Shown here piece after piece: positions 9,135 through 16,943 of a DNA stretch of 41,457 nt; the stretch's first letter is position 1; each line of letters opens with the position of its first letter. The notes beneath the pieces are model-generated. The model searched no databases and was not told the DNA's origin. It saw only the letters and a list, made by a program, of their open reading frames with translations. This DNA comes from Okeania sp. SIO1I7 (GTDB taxonomy: Bacteria; Cyanobacteriota; Cyanobacteriia; Cyanobacteriales; Microcoleaceae): positions 23,780 to 65,236 of the forward strand of contig JAAHGF010000035.1 in assembly GCA_010672585.1 (NCBI GenBank), given 5' to 3'. Made by a program: the position numbers and the translations under genes.

Positions 9135-9560
9135 CTAGTTCAAACTACTATTATCTGATTCCCAGTCTGGACAACTTTCTCCATCTACACCATAAGGGTG
9201 CATTCCACAGACTAATAAATTTCCACCATAAACTTGACCATGATAATTGCTACATCCCCTACAAGCTGGATGTTTTTCTTCTGTTGGCTCTACACGGTCC
9301 ACAAAATAGTCTATATCTTCCCCTCCCACATCAAAATCTAAGTCCAGATATACCTCGATAATAGGGTCGATTAAATCATTTAGATACTCATCTATATCTA
9401 CAATAAAGTTGCTACATATTTCTTCAGTAATCTCTTCCGAGAACTTTCCCCACTCATCAAGCACTTCAGAAACTTCTTCTGCAACTTCATTGAAGAAATT
9501 TTCTACTTCTAAAGCAGCAGTTTCAATTACTTCAAACAAGTTTTTTGACCAGTCTTCCAT
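9135..9560 (-). CDS. Acidic protein with C-terminal Cys4 motif, function unknown
   Basis: 141 aa. The first ~95 residues are very acidic and predicted helical (NFFNEVAEEVSEVLDEW). The end is a compact cysteine module: Cys100 and Cys103 (CRGC), then YHGQVYGGN, Cys118 in LVCGMHPYG and Cys130 in SCPDWE. Four spaced cysteines suggest a zinc or iron-sulfur site; this is inference. I believe similar Cys modules occur in conserved cyanobacterial proteins, but I cannot name a function. It lies 78 bp downstream of the phasin-like gene on the same strand and may share its transcript. There is no signal peptide, so it is probably cytoplasmic. Confidence 0.7.
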   Translation of the reverse strand: MEDWSKNLFEVIETAALEVENFFNEVAEEVSEVLDEWGKFSEEITEEICSNFIVDIDEYLNDLIDPIIEVYLDLDFDVGGEDIDYFVDRVEPTEEKHPACRGCSNYHGQVYGGNLLVCGMHPYGVDGESCPDWESDNSSLN

Positions 9561-9638
9561 TATTATATGTTTGAACTTTTTGCTTTAAACTTAGGGTGTC
9601 TAAACTCTTGGAGAAGAGCTTAATTTTTGTCCGAAGAT

Positions 9639-10007
9639 TTAATCTTTTTGTAGCCGACGCAATTCATCCTGTAGCTTATGCACTTCTTGGCGCATCTTAT
9701 CTACTTCTTGGTTTGACTCTGATGAACTGTCATCCTCAGAAAGAATTTCTATACGACGTGGTTCACTAGGTCTTGTGTCTGGAGATGCCTCTACCGGTGG
9801 CTGTTGCATGGCCTTATTCATCATATCCTCGACAAATTTACGACCCTCTTCCGTAGTCATTTCACCACGCTTAACCATCTCATCTGCCAGTTTTTGGGTC
9901 TCCGTTCTTAGTTCAGCCAATTTCTGATTAGCTTTCTCTCCTGCATAAGAGGCTAATCCCACTCCTAGATAAACTGCCTTTTGAATAATTCCTCCCAAAT
10001 TATCCAT
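9639..10007 (-). CDS. Phasin-like small helical protein
   Basis: 122 aa from ATG 10007. The body IIQKAVYLGVGLASYAGEKA followed by EMVKRGEMTTEEGRKFVEDM is typical of the phasin / polyhydroxyalkanoate-granule-associated family as found in cyanobacteria. A charged spacer and a C-terminal coiled coil (MRQEVHKLQDELRRLQ) follow. Phasins coat storage granules, but many cyanobacterial members have no proven role. The frame is open 20 codons further upstream, but that would run into the SRP RNA gene, which supports the ATG at 10007. Confidence 0.75.
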   Translation of the reverse strand: MDNLGGIIQKAVYLGVGLASYAGEKANQKLAELRTETQKLADEMVKRGEMTTEEGRKFVEDMMNKAMQQPPVEASPDTRPSEPRRIEILSEDDSSSESNQEVDKMRQEVHKLQDELRRLQKD

Positions 10008-10034
10008 AATATATTCTTCTGGCTCCTTTAAATT

Positions 10035-10135
10035 GGGTGACCCGGAGTCAACGCCTACCACAAGCATCCCGTGTTGCTGCTACCTTCCGGTCCTGACAAG
10101 GTTTAGGCGTTATAGTCGCGCTGGTCCGAATCACT
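10035..10135 (-). ncRNA. ffs: Signal recognition particle RNA (small bacterial 4.5S type)
   Basis: Read on the minus strand, the SRP domain IV core GTCAGGACCGGAAGGTAGCA is present with its GGAA tetraloop and asymmetric loop, followed by GCAACACGGGATGC. The core is enclosed by ACGCCTA/TAGGCGT. Together these are diagnostic of the ~100-nt SRP RNA that binds Ffh for co-translational targeting. The ends are estimated to within about 5 bases. It lies just upstream of the phasin-like gene, same strand. Confidence 0.95.
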
Positions 10136-10155
10136 TATTACTATAACACAATTTT

Positions 10156-10422
10156 TTATTCTGCAACTATGCACCACTGATAAATTTTATAGGTAACACA
10201 ATTATTTTTGATGAGAGGGTCTTCGGCCACTATTTTTTGGGCTTCTTCCATAGATTTGGCCTCGAATAGTAACATTCCTCCTTGATGGTTTTTCCAGTAA
10301 CCAGTCTTAGCTTTATGTCCTTTAGCAATTAATTCTTGGACATAAGCTTTATGAGCTGGTACATATTGGTCAAATATGGTTTTTTCGACTATACCTTTTT
10401 CTATTTTGGCAAACCAAGGCAT
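10156..10422 (-). CDS. YciI-like protein (YCII domain)
   Basis: 88 aa, the length of a single YCII-related domain. Family marks are the early PWFAKIEKG strand, PAHKAYVQELIAKG, the GGMLLFEAKSMEEAQKIVAEDPL segment and a closing strand with WCIV. YciI proteins have a dimeric ferredoxin-like alpha/beta-barrel fold, and their catalytic role is mostly unsettled. It lies upstream of the SRP RNA on the same strand, with 23 bp between its start and the divergent RNA-ligase-like gene, so the two probably share a compact promoter region. Confidence 0.85.
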   Translation of the reverse strand: MPWFAKIEKGIVEKTIFDQYVPAHKAYVQELIAKGHKAKTGYWKNHQGGMLLFEAKSMEEAQKIVAEDPLIKNNCVTYKIYQWCIVAE

Positions 10423-10445
10423 TTTATTTTTTAAATTTTAATTTT

Positions 10446-10994
10446 ATGGGTCAATCAAAACGTTTATTATTTGTGGCTCTTGTGCCACCTGAAAATATTC
10501 AAAACCAAGTTACGGAAATTAAGGAATATTTTGCTACTAAATATAATAGTAGTCGTGCTTTAAGATCGGTGCCTCATATTACTTTACAACCTCCTTTTAA
10601 ATGGCCGACTGAAAATTTAGCAGTTTTGCAAGAGTCTTTAGAGACTTTTGCCCAAAAATGTTTTGCTTTTCCCATTACTTTGTCTGGGTTTGCTGCTTTT
10701 CCACCTCGTGTTATCTATATTAATGTTGTCAAAACTCCAGAGCTTTTACAAATACAAAAAGATTTAATTCAATTTACAGAAAATACTTTAGGAATTGTGC
10801 ATCCTCCTTCTAAAATTCGCCCTTTTTCTCCTCATGTAACAGTAGCTTTTCGAGACTTAACTAAAACGAATTTTCGAGCAGCTTGGTTAGAATTTCGAGA
10901 GCGATCGCTTGAGTTTGAGTTTACAGCTTCTCAGTTAACTTTATTAATTCATAATGGTAAACGGTGGGATATATTTCAAGAATTTAGAATTTAG
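10446..10994 (+). CDS. thpR: RNA 2',3'-cyclic phosphodiesterase / 2'-5' RNA ligase-like protein
   Basis: 182 aa of the 2H phosphoesterase superfamily. The two catalytic H-x-T motifs are visible: HIT at residues 44-46 (PHITLQPPFKWP) and HVT at 130-132 (SPHVTVAFRDL). Family members hydrolyse 2',3'-cyclic phosphates in RNA and can join RNA through 2'-5' bonds in vitro. Length and motif spacing are normal. The last codons run into an AGAATTT heptamer run (10985-11019), so the C-terminus of the protein is the first unit of a tandem repeat. The gene is divergent from the YciI-like gene. Confidence 0.85.
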   Translation: MGQSKRLLFVALVPPENIQNQVTEIKEYFATKYNSSRALRSVPHITLQPPFKWPTENLAVLQESLETFAQKCFAFPITLSGFAAFPPRVIYINVVKTPELLQIQKDLIQFTENTLGIVHPPSKIRPFSPHVTVAFRDLTKTNFRAAWLEFRERSLEFEFTASQLTLLIHNGKRWDIFQEFRI

Positions 10995-11147
10995 AATTTA
11001 GAATTTAGAATTTAGAATTACCTCTTCTTATAAATTAAGAGAATTGGATCAAAGGATTTTTTTTCTTCTCCTTGACCTTCGCAAGTGTGGAGAGTTATTT
11101 GAGTCTTTGACTGAGATAACCAATAATACAATCATATAATACCTCAT

Positions 11148-11735
11148 ATGTCCAAAACCATGATTGCTAACCAAAACACAAATTACATTCCTCCTGAAGA
11201 ATATCTCACAGAAGAAGAACTCAGCTCTATCAAACATGAATATATTGATGGACAAGTATACGCAATGGCGGGTGCTAGTGATGCTCATGTCACCATTGCT
11301 GGAAACTTATTTGCACTGTTAAGAAATTATCTGCGAGGCAGTGGTTGTCGCGTCTATATGTCGGATCTGAAAGCTCTCATAGAAACTACCAATACATTCT
11401 TCTATCCGGACGTTATGGTAACTTGCGACACCAGAGATAAAGCTTTGCCAAATCATAAAAAATATCCTTGTCTAATAGTGGAAGTTTTATCCGAAAGCAC
11501 TGAAGCATTCGATCGCGGTGACAAATTTGCCAACTATCAGCAATTACCAACTTTGCAAGAATACGTTTTGATTAACCAAAAACGCCAACGTTTAGAATGC
11601 TTTCGTCGCAATGCTGAAGGTCTTTGGGTATTGCACACTTATACTCAAGGCAGTGAAATTCATCTGGCAAGTATTGACTTTCGGACTAGCATTGATAGTT
11701 TGTATGAGGATGTCACTTTTGGAGAAATTCTGTAG
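11148..11735 (+). CDS. Uma2 family protein (PD-(D/E)XK-like nuclease fold)
   Basis: 195 aa. The Uma2 pattern is clear: EYLTEEE, HEYIDGQVYAMAGAS, DAHVTIAGNL, FYPDVMVTCD with Asp88, and CLIVEVLSEST with Glu112, then EAFDRGDKF and LQEYVLINQ. The fold belongs to the restriction-endonuclease-like superfamily, but the last catalytic Lys is replaced by Leu in EVL, as is common in Uma2. Biological function is unknown, although the family is greatly expanded in cyanobacteria. Start could also be the ATG four codons later (MIANQN). Confidence 0.85.
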   Translation: MSKTMIANQNTNYIPPEEYLTEEELSSIKHEYIDGQVYAMAGASDAHVTIAGNLFALLRNYLRGSGCRVYMSDLKALIETTNTFFYPDVMVTCDTRDKALPNHKKYPCLIVEVLSESTEAFDRGDKFANYQQLPTLQEYVLINQKRQRLECFRRNAEGLWVLHTYTQGSEIHLASIDFRTSIDSLYEDVTFGEIL

Positions 11736-12078
11736 TGAATTATCAACAGGACTTACCGAATAATTAATAATTAATAATGAATAATTAATAATTAGGGTTT
11801 ACTGAAAAAGTCTTATGGGTGAAGGTAGGAGACAGGAGACAGGAGTTAGGGGAATTTGGAGGAGGTAGGAGCTAAGTTTTGTCCCAAGATTGTTCTGCCC
11901 AACTCTTGACCAAAATCCTGAATTTTTGAAGCATTACCACCTAAAACCTCGCACTTTTTCCAGACCTAAAATTACTCAAACCAATATCAGTCAATAAGCG
12001 CGATATTTAATCAGCAAACCCTAATTAAGAGAAGAAAACCTTCTGCCTTCTGCTTTCCTTCCACCAAAGTCTAATTAT
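11736..12078. other. Gene-free gap filled by a MITE
   Basis: CTTACCGAATAATTAATAAT arm (11754-11794) followed by the reversed MITE copy D. A short AAGAGAAGAAAACCTTCTGCCTTC tract-like remainder runs to the next gene. No coding sequence seen. Confidence 0.6.
11795..12021 (-). mobile_element. MITE family 1, copy D (227 bp, TSD TAATTA)
   Basis: Starts GGGTTTACTGAAAAAGTC and ends ATTTAATCAGCAAACCC, the inverse of the left end of copies A-C, so it is in reverse orientation. TAATTA flanks both sides (11789-11794 and 12022-12027). No ORF. Confidence 0.85.
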
Positions 12079-12690
12079 TCAACCGGACATAATATAACTT
12101 ACAAAATTCGTTAAAATGCCTAAAATTTTCGGTAAATTCTTAACAGAATATTCTTCCAGATCAACGGTCATAGTTTGAGATTCTAATTCTAAAAACTGCC
12201 AAGTAGTTCCAGTAGTAACAACGCCATAAATTAGAGGAATTTCGTTATTTTCTCTTTGATTAAAAACTTGGGCGGCGACCATTTCTGCCATACATTGAGC
12301 TAAACCCGACTTGATATTATCGTTTTTCGCTTCTACCAAAGCAACAACTGGCGCTTCAATCAAAAGTTGCAAACTGGAACAACTAATAATAAAGTCACAA
12401 AAACCATTCAATCCCTGTTCGATATCGATATTAAATTCTACTCCAGAAAAAATGCTTATTTGATTGTTTAACTGTTTTTTGATTGCAAATAAAATCGGCG
12501 CAATAATTAATTCTGAACGCGCTTTTTCTGTACCAATAGCGACTGCTAACGGTAAGTAATATTGCAATGCTTCTTGTAAAAATTGACTGGGTGGAATTTC
12601 TGGCAAGTCATTAAACTTTCCCACGGTTTCAACTATTGTTAAATTAAAGGTTTTTTGCAACTCTTCTATAGTGAATTTACTGTAAGACAT
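12079..12690 (-). CDS. PD-(D/E)XK-type nuclease-like protein, hypothetical
   Basis: 203 aa. The middle shows a plausible PD-(D/E)XK site: Asp99 in GFCDFII, then Glu120-x-Lys122 in VALVEAKND, with Gln132 in GLAQCMAEM in the position often occupied by the motif IV residue. The surrounding pattern (SELIIAPILFAI before; IYGVVTTGTTWQFLEL after) is familiar from cyanobacterial proteins of unknown function. It has no signal peptide or DNA-binding domain that I can see. It sits between two Uma2 genes, facing the first and codirectional with the second. Nuclease activity is inferred from residues only. Confidence 0.65.
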   Translation of the reverse strand: MSYSKFTIEELQKTFNLTIVETVGKFNDLPEIPPSQFLQEALQYYLPLAVAIGTEKARSELIIAPILFAIKKQLNNQISIFSGVEFNIDIEQGLNGFCDFIISCSSLQLLIEAPVVALVEAKNDNIKSGLAQCMAEMVAAQVFNQRENNEIPLIYGVVTTGTTWQFLELESQTMTVDLEEYSVKNLPKILGILTNFVSYIMSG

Positions 12691-12769
12691 TGATTTTAAT
12701 TTTTGGGGGTATTTCCTAGGGGTAGGAGACAGGAGACAGGAGAAATGGGGAATTTACAGGAGGTATAAT

Positions 12770-12854
12770 TCAACAATTAATAATTAATAATTACCTCCTC
12801 TTCCTTTTAGGGAGAGGTAATTATCAATTATCCATTATCAATTATTCATTAATG
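12770..12854 (+). repeat. Short derivative of the structured repeat (arms with mini-core)
   Basis: TTAATAA-type heptamer arm, then CCTCCTCTTCCTTTTAGGGAGAGG, then the TTATCAA-type arm ending ATTAATGAA. The GCGGTC...GACC core is missing. It touches the 3' end of the neighbouring Uma2 gene. Confidence 0.5.
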
Positions 12855-13449
12855 AAGTTTCTTCTGGCTCGACCGTATCACTTTCAAAGTTAATTCCTTC
12901 GTATAAAACTTCAATAGCAAAAGTAAATTCAATACTCTCTAATGTAATTGATTCACCTTCTGTATATCCACAATAATGCCACATTTTTCCCTCTCCACGT
13001 TGAAAAATTTCTACAGACATTGATTCTGAATCTACTAAAACATATTCTTGCAAACTGGGAAATTGACGATAATATTTAAACTTATTGCCGCGATCGTATT
13101 TTTCTGTACTGGGGGAAAGAACTTCAATAATTACTGTAGGATGTTGGATAAACTTACGGGATTTTAAATCCTCAGCATTACAAGTAATTACTAGATCGGG
13201 ATAAAAATAACGATTATTTTTATTATCCTGAACTTTCACATCCGACATATTTACTTGACATCCTTTTTGACGGAGATGGGGCATGAGAGCCATACAAAAG
13301 TTAATAGCAATATTATTATGAGGAATACTTCCTCCAGTCATAGCTATAATTTCGCCGTCTATATATTCATGGCGAAATTCCTGTTTAGCTTCCCATTCTA
13401 GGTATTCTTCAGGGCTAATTTTTTGATAATCTTTAGGTTGAGCAATCAT
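12838..13449 (-). CDS. Uma2 family protein (PD-(D/E)XK-like nuclease fold)
   Basis: 203 aa. It matches the Uma2 layout: EEYLEWEAKQEFRHEYIDGE, IAMTGGSIPHNNIA, FYPDLVITC, TVIIEVLSPSTEKYDRGNKF and LQEYVLVDSES. It is paralogous to, but clearly diverged from, the Uma2 gene at 11148. The codons for the last residues (TSLMNN) lie in the AT-rich arm of a dispersed repeat, so the C-terminus has probably been replaced by repeat DNA. It faces away from the protease gene at 13690. Function unknown. Confidence 0.85.
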   Translation of the reverse strand: MIAQPKDYQKISPEEYLEWEAKQEFRHEYIDGEIIAMTGGSIPHNNIAINFCMALMPHLRQKGCQVNMSDVKVQDNKNNRYFYPDLVITCNAEDLKSRKFIQHPTVIIEVLSPSTEKYDRGNKFKYYRQFPSLQEYVLVDSESMSVEIFQRGEGKMWHYCGYTEGESITLESIEFTFAIEVLYEGINFESDTVEPEETSLMNN

Positions 13450-13543
13450 GAGTTTTTTTCTTCTCCAATGTATGCTGTATGATGTTATTAAAAAGGCAAA
13501 TATTTAACTGATTATTAATATTATAGTCTGTACTGCAGATTTA

Positions 13544-13638
13544 CAGCAGATTCCAAGTATCTGAAGTACAGATTTAATAATTAAATCTTCTCAGCATCTT
13601 GCTCGCTTGGGTGTACCTTAACAAAATGGAATCTGATG
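13544..13638. mobile_element. MITE family 3, copy 2 (95 bp, TA-flanked)
   Basis: Left TTA-CAGCAGATTCCA, right TGGAATCTGATG-TAA. The terminal repeats match over about 15 bp with one difference and are bordered by TA on both sides. It lies in the intergenic space between the divergent Uma2 and protease genes. Confidence 0.7.
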
Positions 13639-13689
13639 TAACATTTGACTTTTGACTTTTGATTTTTAACTTCAATAGTTTTAGGTAAA

Positions 13690-15117
13690 ATGAAAAGAAA
13701 TCAAATTTCTGAACTTCTGAAAAAGATGAAATTTATACCTCGCATTCTAGGTCTAACTTTCCTAGCACTAGCTCTGACAAATTGTTCTGGGAAATTATCA
13801 CCAGAAGATATTGCCTCTCGACTAGAACCTAGTATTGTCAAAGTATTTTATAAAAATCAACCCGGACATGGAACTGGTTTTTTCGTGTCTGGAGAAAAGG
13901 GAGTCTGTACTGTACTAACGGCAGCTCATGTTGTGAACAAAGAAGGCGAAATATCATTAGAGACTAAAGATGGAACTAAGGATGTTGCCAATGTTGAAAT
14001 ATTTCCCAGTGATATAGATTTAGCTTTGGTGACTTTTCGCTCAGATGGAGAAAAATGTAATTATCCGGCGCTGAAAATAGGTAATTCTAATAGTCTGAGA
14101 AAAGGTAGTTCTATCTATATTTCTGGTTTTCCTATTCGGAGTGGAATTGTGGTATCTCAGTTTGTTTCTGGTGATGTTTCGGGTTTGGATAGGTTGGCGC
14201 GGGGTTATGGAGTTTCTTATCAAGCTTTGACTGTGGGTGGAATGAGTGGAGCACCTGTTGTGGATGTTCGGGGTGAGGTTGTGGCGGTACATGGAATGAG
14301 TGATGTGGAGGTTGTGCAAAATTTTGCTTCTCTACAAGCAAGTTTGTCTGAGTCACAACGGGAGACTTTTCAGCAAGCTCTGGAAAGGGTAGAGAATGGA
14401 GTTCAACGTTTGACTTTTTCTTGGGGTATACCTATTAATTTGTTTCGGGAATATCGGGGTAGGGCGATCGCTCTGGGTGGAGAACAGCAGGAGGTTGATT
14501 TACAACAACAACTGGAGGAGGAGCGGCGAAAGCGTGAAGAAGCTGAACGGCGACTACGAGAGCTGGAAGCTGAACAACAAAAGCAAATTCAGGAGGCTGA
14601 AAAACAAAAGCAGGTAGAAAATGAAATTCCTCTAGTTTCAGCTCAGGGGGTTGATTATACAAAACTGCGTGACTTATTGGCGGCGGGAAACTGGAAGGAA
14701 GCAGACTTAGAAACAGATAGAGTAATGTTAAAAGTGGCGGGTAGGGAGTCGGAAGGATGGTTGAGATATGAGGATGTGGAGAATTTTTCTTGCCAGGAGT
14801 TAGGCACGATTGACAAACTCTGGGTAAAATATAGTAATGGTAAGTTTGGCTTTTCTGTGCAGAAGCAAATTTATCAGAGTTTGGGTGGTACAAATGAGTA
14901 TGACAGTCAAGTATGGAAAGCCTTCGGAGATAAAGTAGGATGGCGTAAAGGGGGAGAATGGTTGAGTTACAGTGACCTAACTTTTAGTGAAAAGCATTAC
15001 ACGGGGCACATCCCTAGCACTGTCAGCAAAAACCTTCTAAAGTGTCGGATTTGCGGATTTGACGACTTTGGCATTGGCAATGGATTCTTCTCTCGTGCAG
15101 AGACTTGTAGACTTTAA
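13690..15117 (+). CDS. Trypsin-like serine protease lipoprotein with coiled coil and C-terminal GUN4 domain
   Basis: 475 aa in four parts. (1) Signal with lipobox ending LALTNC, Cys32 lipidated. (2) S1-type protease domain with His80 (TAAHVV), Asp110 (SDIDLALV) and Ser186 (GGMSGAPV), so the triad looks intact. (3) Charged coiled coil, about residues 270-315 (EEERRKREEAERRLRELEAE). (4) GUN4 domain from about residue 320 (LRDLLAAGNWKEADLETDRVML), ending with GWRKGGEWLSYSDLTFS. GUN4 domains bind porphyrins and, in canonical Gun4, stimulate Mg-chelatase. Here the domain is exported, which makes a chelatase role unlikely; heme or porphyrin sensing in the periplasm is a guess. The gene ends without a nearby partner. 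Confidence 0.85.
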   Translation: MKRNQISELLKKMKFIPRILGLTFLALALTNCSGKLSPEDIASRLEPSIVKVFYKNQPGHGTGFFVSGEKGVCTVLTAAHVVNKEGEISLETKDGTKDVANVEIFPSDIDLALVTFRSDGEKCNYPALKIGNSNSLRKGSSIYISGFPIRSGIVVSQFVSGDVSGLDRLARGYGVSYQALTVGGMSGAPVVDVRGEVVAVHGMSDVEVVQNFASLQASLSESQRETFQQALERVENGVQRLTFSWGIPINLFREYRGRAIALGGEQQEVDLQQQLEEERRKREEAERRLRELEAEQQKQIQEAEKQKQVENEIPLVSAQGVDYTKLRDLLAAGNWKEADLETDRVMLKVAGRESEGWLRYEDVENFSCQELGTIDKLWVKYSNGKFGFSVQKQIYQSLGGTNEYDSQVWKAFGDKVGWRKGGEWLSYSDLTFSEKHYTGHIPSTVSKNLLKCRICGFDDFGIGNGFFSRAETCRL

Positions 15118-15242
15118 CATATAAGCGTTTCAGCCGTCAATGAAAAAATTTTCAGGAAGTTAATTTTACGAGTTTCCTTTATTTCAGCATCCTTTATACC
15201 TGGCACCTCCTAAATATTAAAGTGTGAACAGTTATCAGTTAT

Positions 15243-15332
15243 CAGCTGTAGGTTGGGTTGAGGAACCGAAACCCAACACCAACAATAGTATGCCTTTGTT
15301 GGGTTTCACTATCGTTCAACCCAACCTACATT
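15243..15332. repeat. Palindromic dispersed repeat
   Basis: TGTAGGTTGGGTTGAGG...AAACCCAACA on the left is mirrored by TGTTGGGTTT...CAACCCAACCTACA on the right, so the whole 90 bp can form one long hairpin with a few bulges. This repeat type is common between genes in filamentous cyanobacteria. Confidence 0.75.
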
Positions 15333-15355
15333 AAAAAGGTGCGTAACAGCACAAA

Positions 15356-15562
15356 TTAGATCGTTTGTAAACTCTGTAGCTGTGGCAGAGGTTTTCCCAT
15401 TTCCTCATAAGCAGAAACTAAATCCGCCAAAACTTCCTTCGCATTTTCCAGAGCTTCTTCATAAGATGCACCATGGGTTTGAGCATACTTACCCCATTCA
15501 GGTAAACTAGCAATATAGGTATTATCCTCTTGAGACCATTGAATTAAAATGCTATATTTCAT
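15356..15562 (-). CDS. hicB: HicB-type antitoxin
   Basis: 68 aa. The partial RNase-H-like HicB fold is recognisable: MKYSILIQWSQEDNTYIASLPEWG, THGASYEEALENAKEVL and EEMGKPLPQ. This is the short HicB form without an obvious added DNA-binding domain. Its ATG overlaps the stop of hicA (TAATG), showing translational coupling in the order toxin then antitoxin. Confidence 0.9.
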   Translation of the reverse strand: MKYSILIQWSQEDNTYIASLPEWGKYAQTHGASYEEALENAKEVLADLVSAYEEMGKPLPQLQSLQTI

Positions 15563-15783
15563 TAGATATCTCCTTCTTCTAACCTAGCAAGCTCCTCTAA
15601 CACTGCCATAACATTTTTCTCCTGATAAAGCTTGGCATCACTTCCATCCTTACCAGAAAGAATAACAGGTTTTGCCAGAAGTGGGTGAAACCAATAGGAA
15701 TGACTGCCTTTCCCACGTTTAGTTAAGAGTGAAAATCCTGCTTTTTGCAAGATTTGTTTTAATTCTCTAACTTTTTTCGGCAT
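15562..15783 (-). CDS. hicA: HicA-type mRNA interferase toxin
   Basis: 73 aa with the double-stranded-RNA-binding-like HicA fold. The motif KRGKGSHSYWFHP contains the expected catalytic His28, preceded by ELKQILQKAGFSLL. HicA cleaves mRNA and is neutralised by HicB. The gene precedes hicB with a one-base overlap. The second half, VMAVLEELARLEEGDI, is a little longer than minimal HicA. No phage or plasmid genes are adjacent, so this is probably a solitary chromosomal module. Confidence 0.9.
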   Translation of the reverse strand: MPKKVRELKQILQKAGFSLLTKRGKGSHSYWFHPLLAKPVILSGKDGSDAKLYQEKNVMAVLEELARLEEGDI

Positions 15784-16114
15784 TTTTGCAGGTAAAAATA
15801 ATATAGTTCAATAAATCATAATCTATTTTTGTTAATAGTGTAATATTATCAGGAATAATATAGAATCCGGGTAATTACTATAGCTAAGTCATTGCGACTG
15901 GAACGGAGTGGAAGGAAGCAATCTCCGCGCACCCCTAAGATTGCTTCCTATCGTCGCAATGACAACTATTCAACCGGATTTTATATTACGCAAAGAAACC
16001 GGGTTTTTACGATAAACAATAAATATTGGCGAAAAAAACTGGTTTCTGCCTAGAAACGCCAAAGTTAACAAGAGATAAAACTAAGTCAACATTTGCCGAT
16101 TCTAATATTACCTT
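15784..16114. other. Gene-free gap with nested palindromes
   Basis: Contains the nested inverted-repeat pair at 15860-15984 and a third inverted repeat, GAAACCGGGTTTTT (15995-16008) against AAAAACTGGTTTC (ending 16046). No gene seen. Confidence 0.6.
15860..15984. repeat. Two nested inverted-repeat elements
   Basis: The outer arms ATAGAATCCGG (15860) and CCGGATTTTAT (ending 15984) enclose an inner palindrome GTCATTGCGAC...GGAAGCAATCT / AGATTGCTTCC...GTCGCAATGAC (15888-15963). The inner one is of the widespread GTCATTGCGA class. The arrangement suggests the inner element landed in the outer one. Confidence 0.65.
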
Positions 16115-16708
16115 CTATTCTCCTGCCAACTTATCTTCCTCTGCCAAAAAAGTTTCCAAATAAACAAAACGCGACTCCCCAGAATAACCAGAATTTGCCG
16201 ACTGATAAAAAGACTTTCCATTCCTTAATGCTTTAGTAGTATCTCGCAACGCTTCATAACCATCCGTCCCCACATCCAAAGTCATTAACAACGGACAACC
16301 ATAAGCAGTTAATTTAGTTTTGACACATAAGACTTGTTGTTGTGGAGTATTCGGGTCGTCGCGATACCCTAGAAAAACTAAACCATCTTGCCGATAATTT
16401 TCTAACCGCCTTTCTATTTCTTGGCATCGTCTCTCAGGAGACCAACCCCCTCCCATCGGTATCACCATACCTAACCAAGGTTGTTTTTTCTTGCCATCGT
16501 CATACATCACCGTCCAAACAAATTCTCCTCTTTCTGTATCTCGTCGTTCTTCACAAGAAAAGCGGTCTGTTTTTTTCACTAAAAAAGTAGGCCGACCTTG
16601 CACAATATTAATACCTAAACCTACCGCATCCATTAAGAAGGAAATTACGGGAATTGCAACACCTACTACTGCTGCTCCTATCGCTGCAATTTTTCCATTC
16701 CGTCTCAC
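16115..16708 (-). CDS. COP23 domain protein
   Basis: 197 aa. The region from about residue 45 matches COP23 (circadian oscillating polypeptide of 23 kDa, first described in Cyanothece/Synechococcus RF-1): a conserved Cys in RFSCEER, WSPERRCQEIERRLENYRQDG, LVFLGYR, QQQVLCVKT and CPLLMTL. The N-terminus is a hydrophobic stretch (IAAIGAAVVGVAIPVISFLM) without a Cys lipobox, so it is probably a membrane anchor or an uncleaved signal. Start is GTG 16708, supported by GGAGA 5 bases before it. The biochemical role of COP23 is unknown. Confidence 0.75.
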   Translation of the reverse strand: MRRNGKIAAIGAAVVGVAIPVISFLMDAVGLGINIVQGRPTFLVKKTDRFSCEERRDTERGEFVWTVMYDDGKKKQPWLGMVIPMGGGWSPERRCQEIERRLENYRQDGLVFLGYRDDPNTPQQQVLCVKTKLTAYGCPLLMTLDVGTDGYEALRDTTKALRNGKSFYQSANSGYSGESRFVYLETFLAEEDKLAGE

Positions 16709-16943
16709 CAGTTTCTCCTTATCTATATATTCTGAAAAGTTTTTTGATACTTGATTTTGCCCCCGAGCAAGCCAACTTTGGGGGGAACAAGAGTCAATTT
16801 GCTTGCTCTAGTCCCCCAAAATTGGGGGATTTAGGGGGCTTGGATATAGACCCCCCAATATTTGATCCAATTTTCTTTGAGGGGTTTTCGGAAAGGTTGA
16901 GCTATTTCAGTTATCAGTTATCAGTTTTCCCAGATTAACTTTC

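Noticed and set aside
14041-14893. Three minus-strand ORFs antisense to the protease-GUN4 gene
   Set aside because: Shadows of a strong coding frame; His/Pro-rich low-complexity translations.
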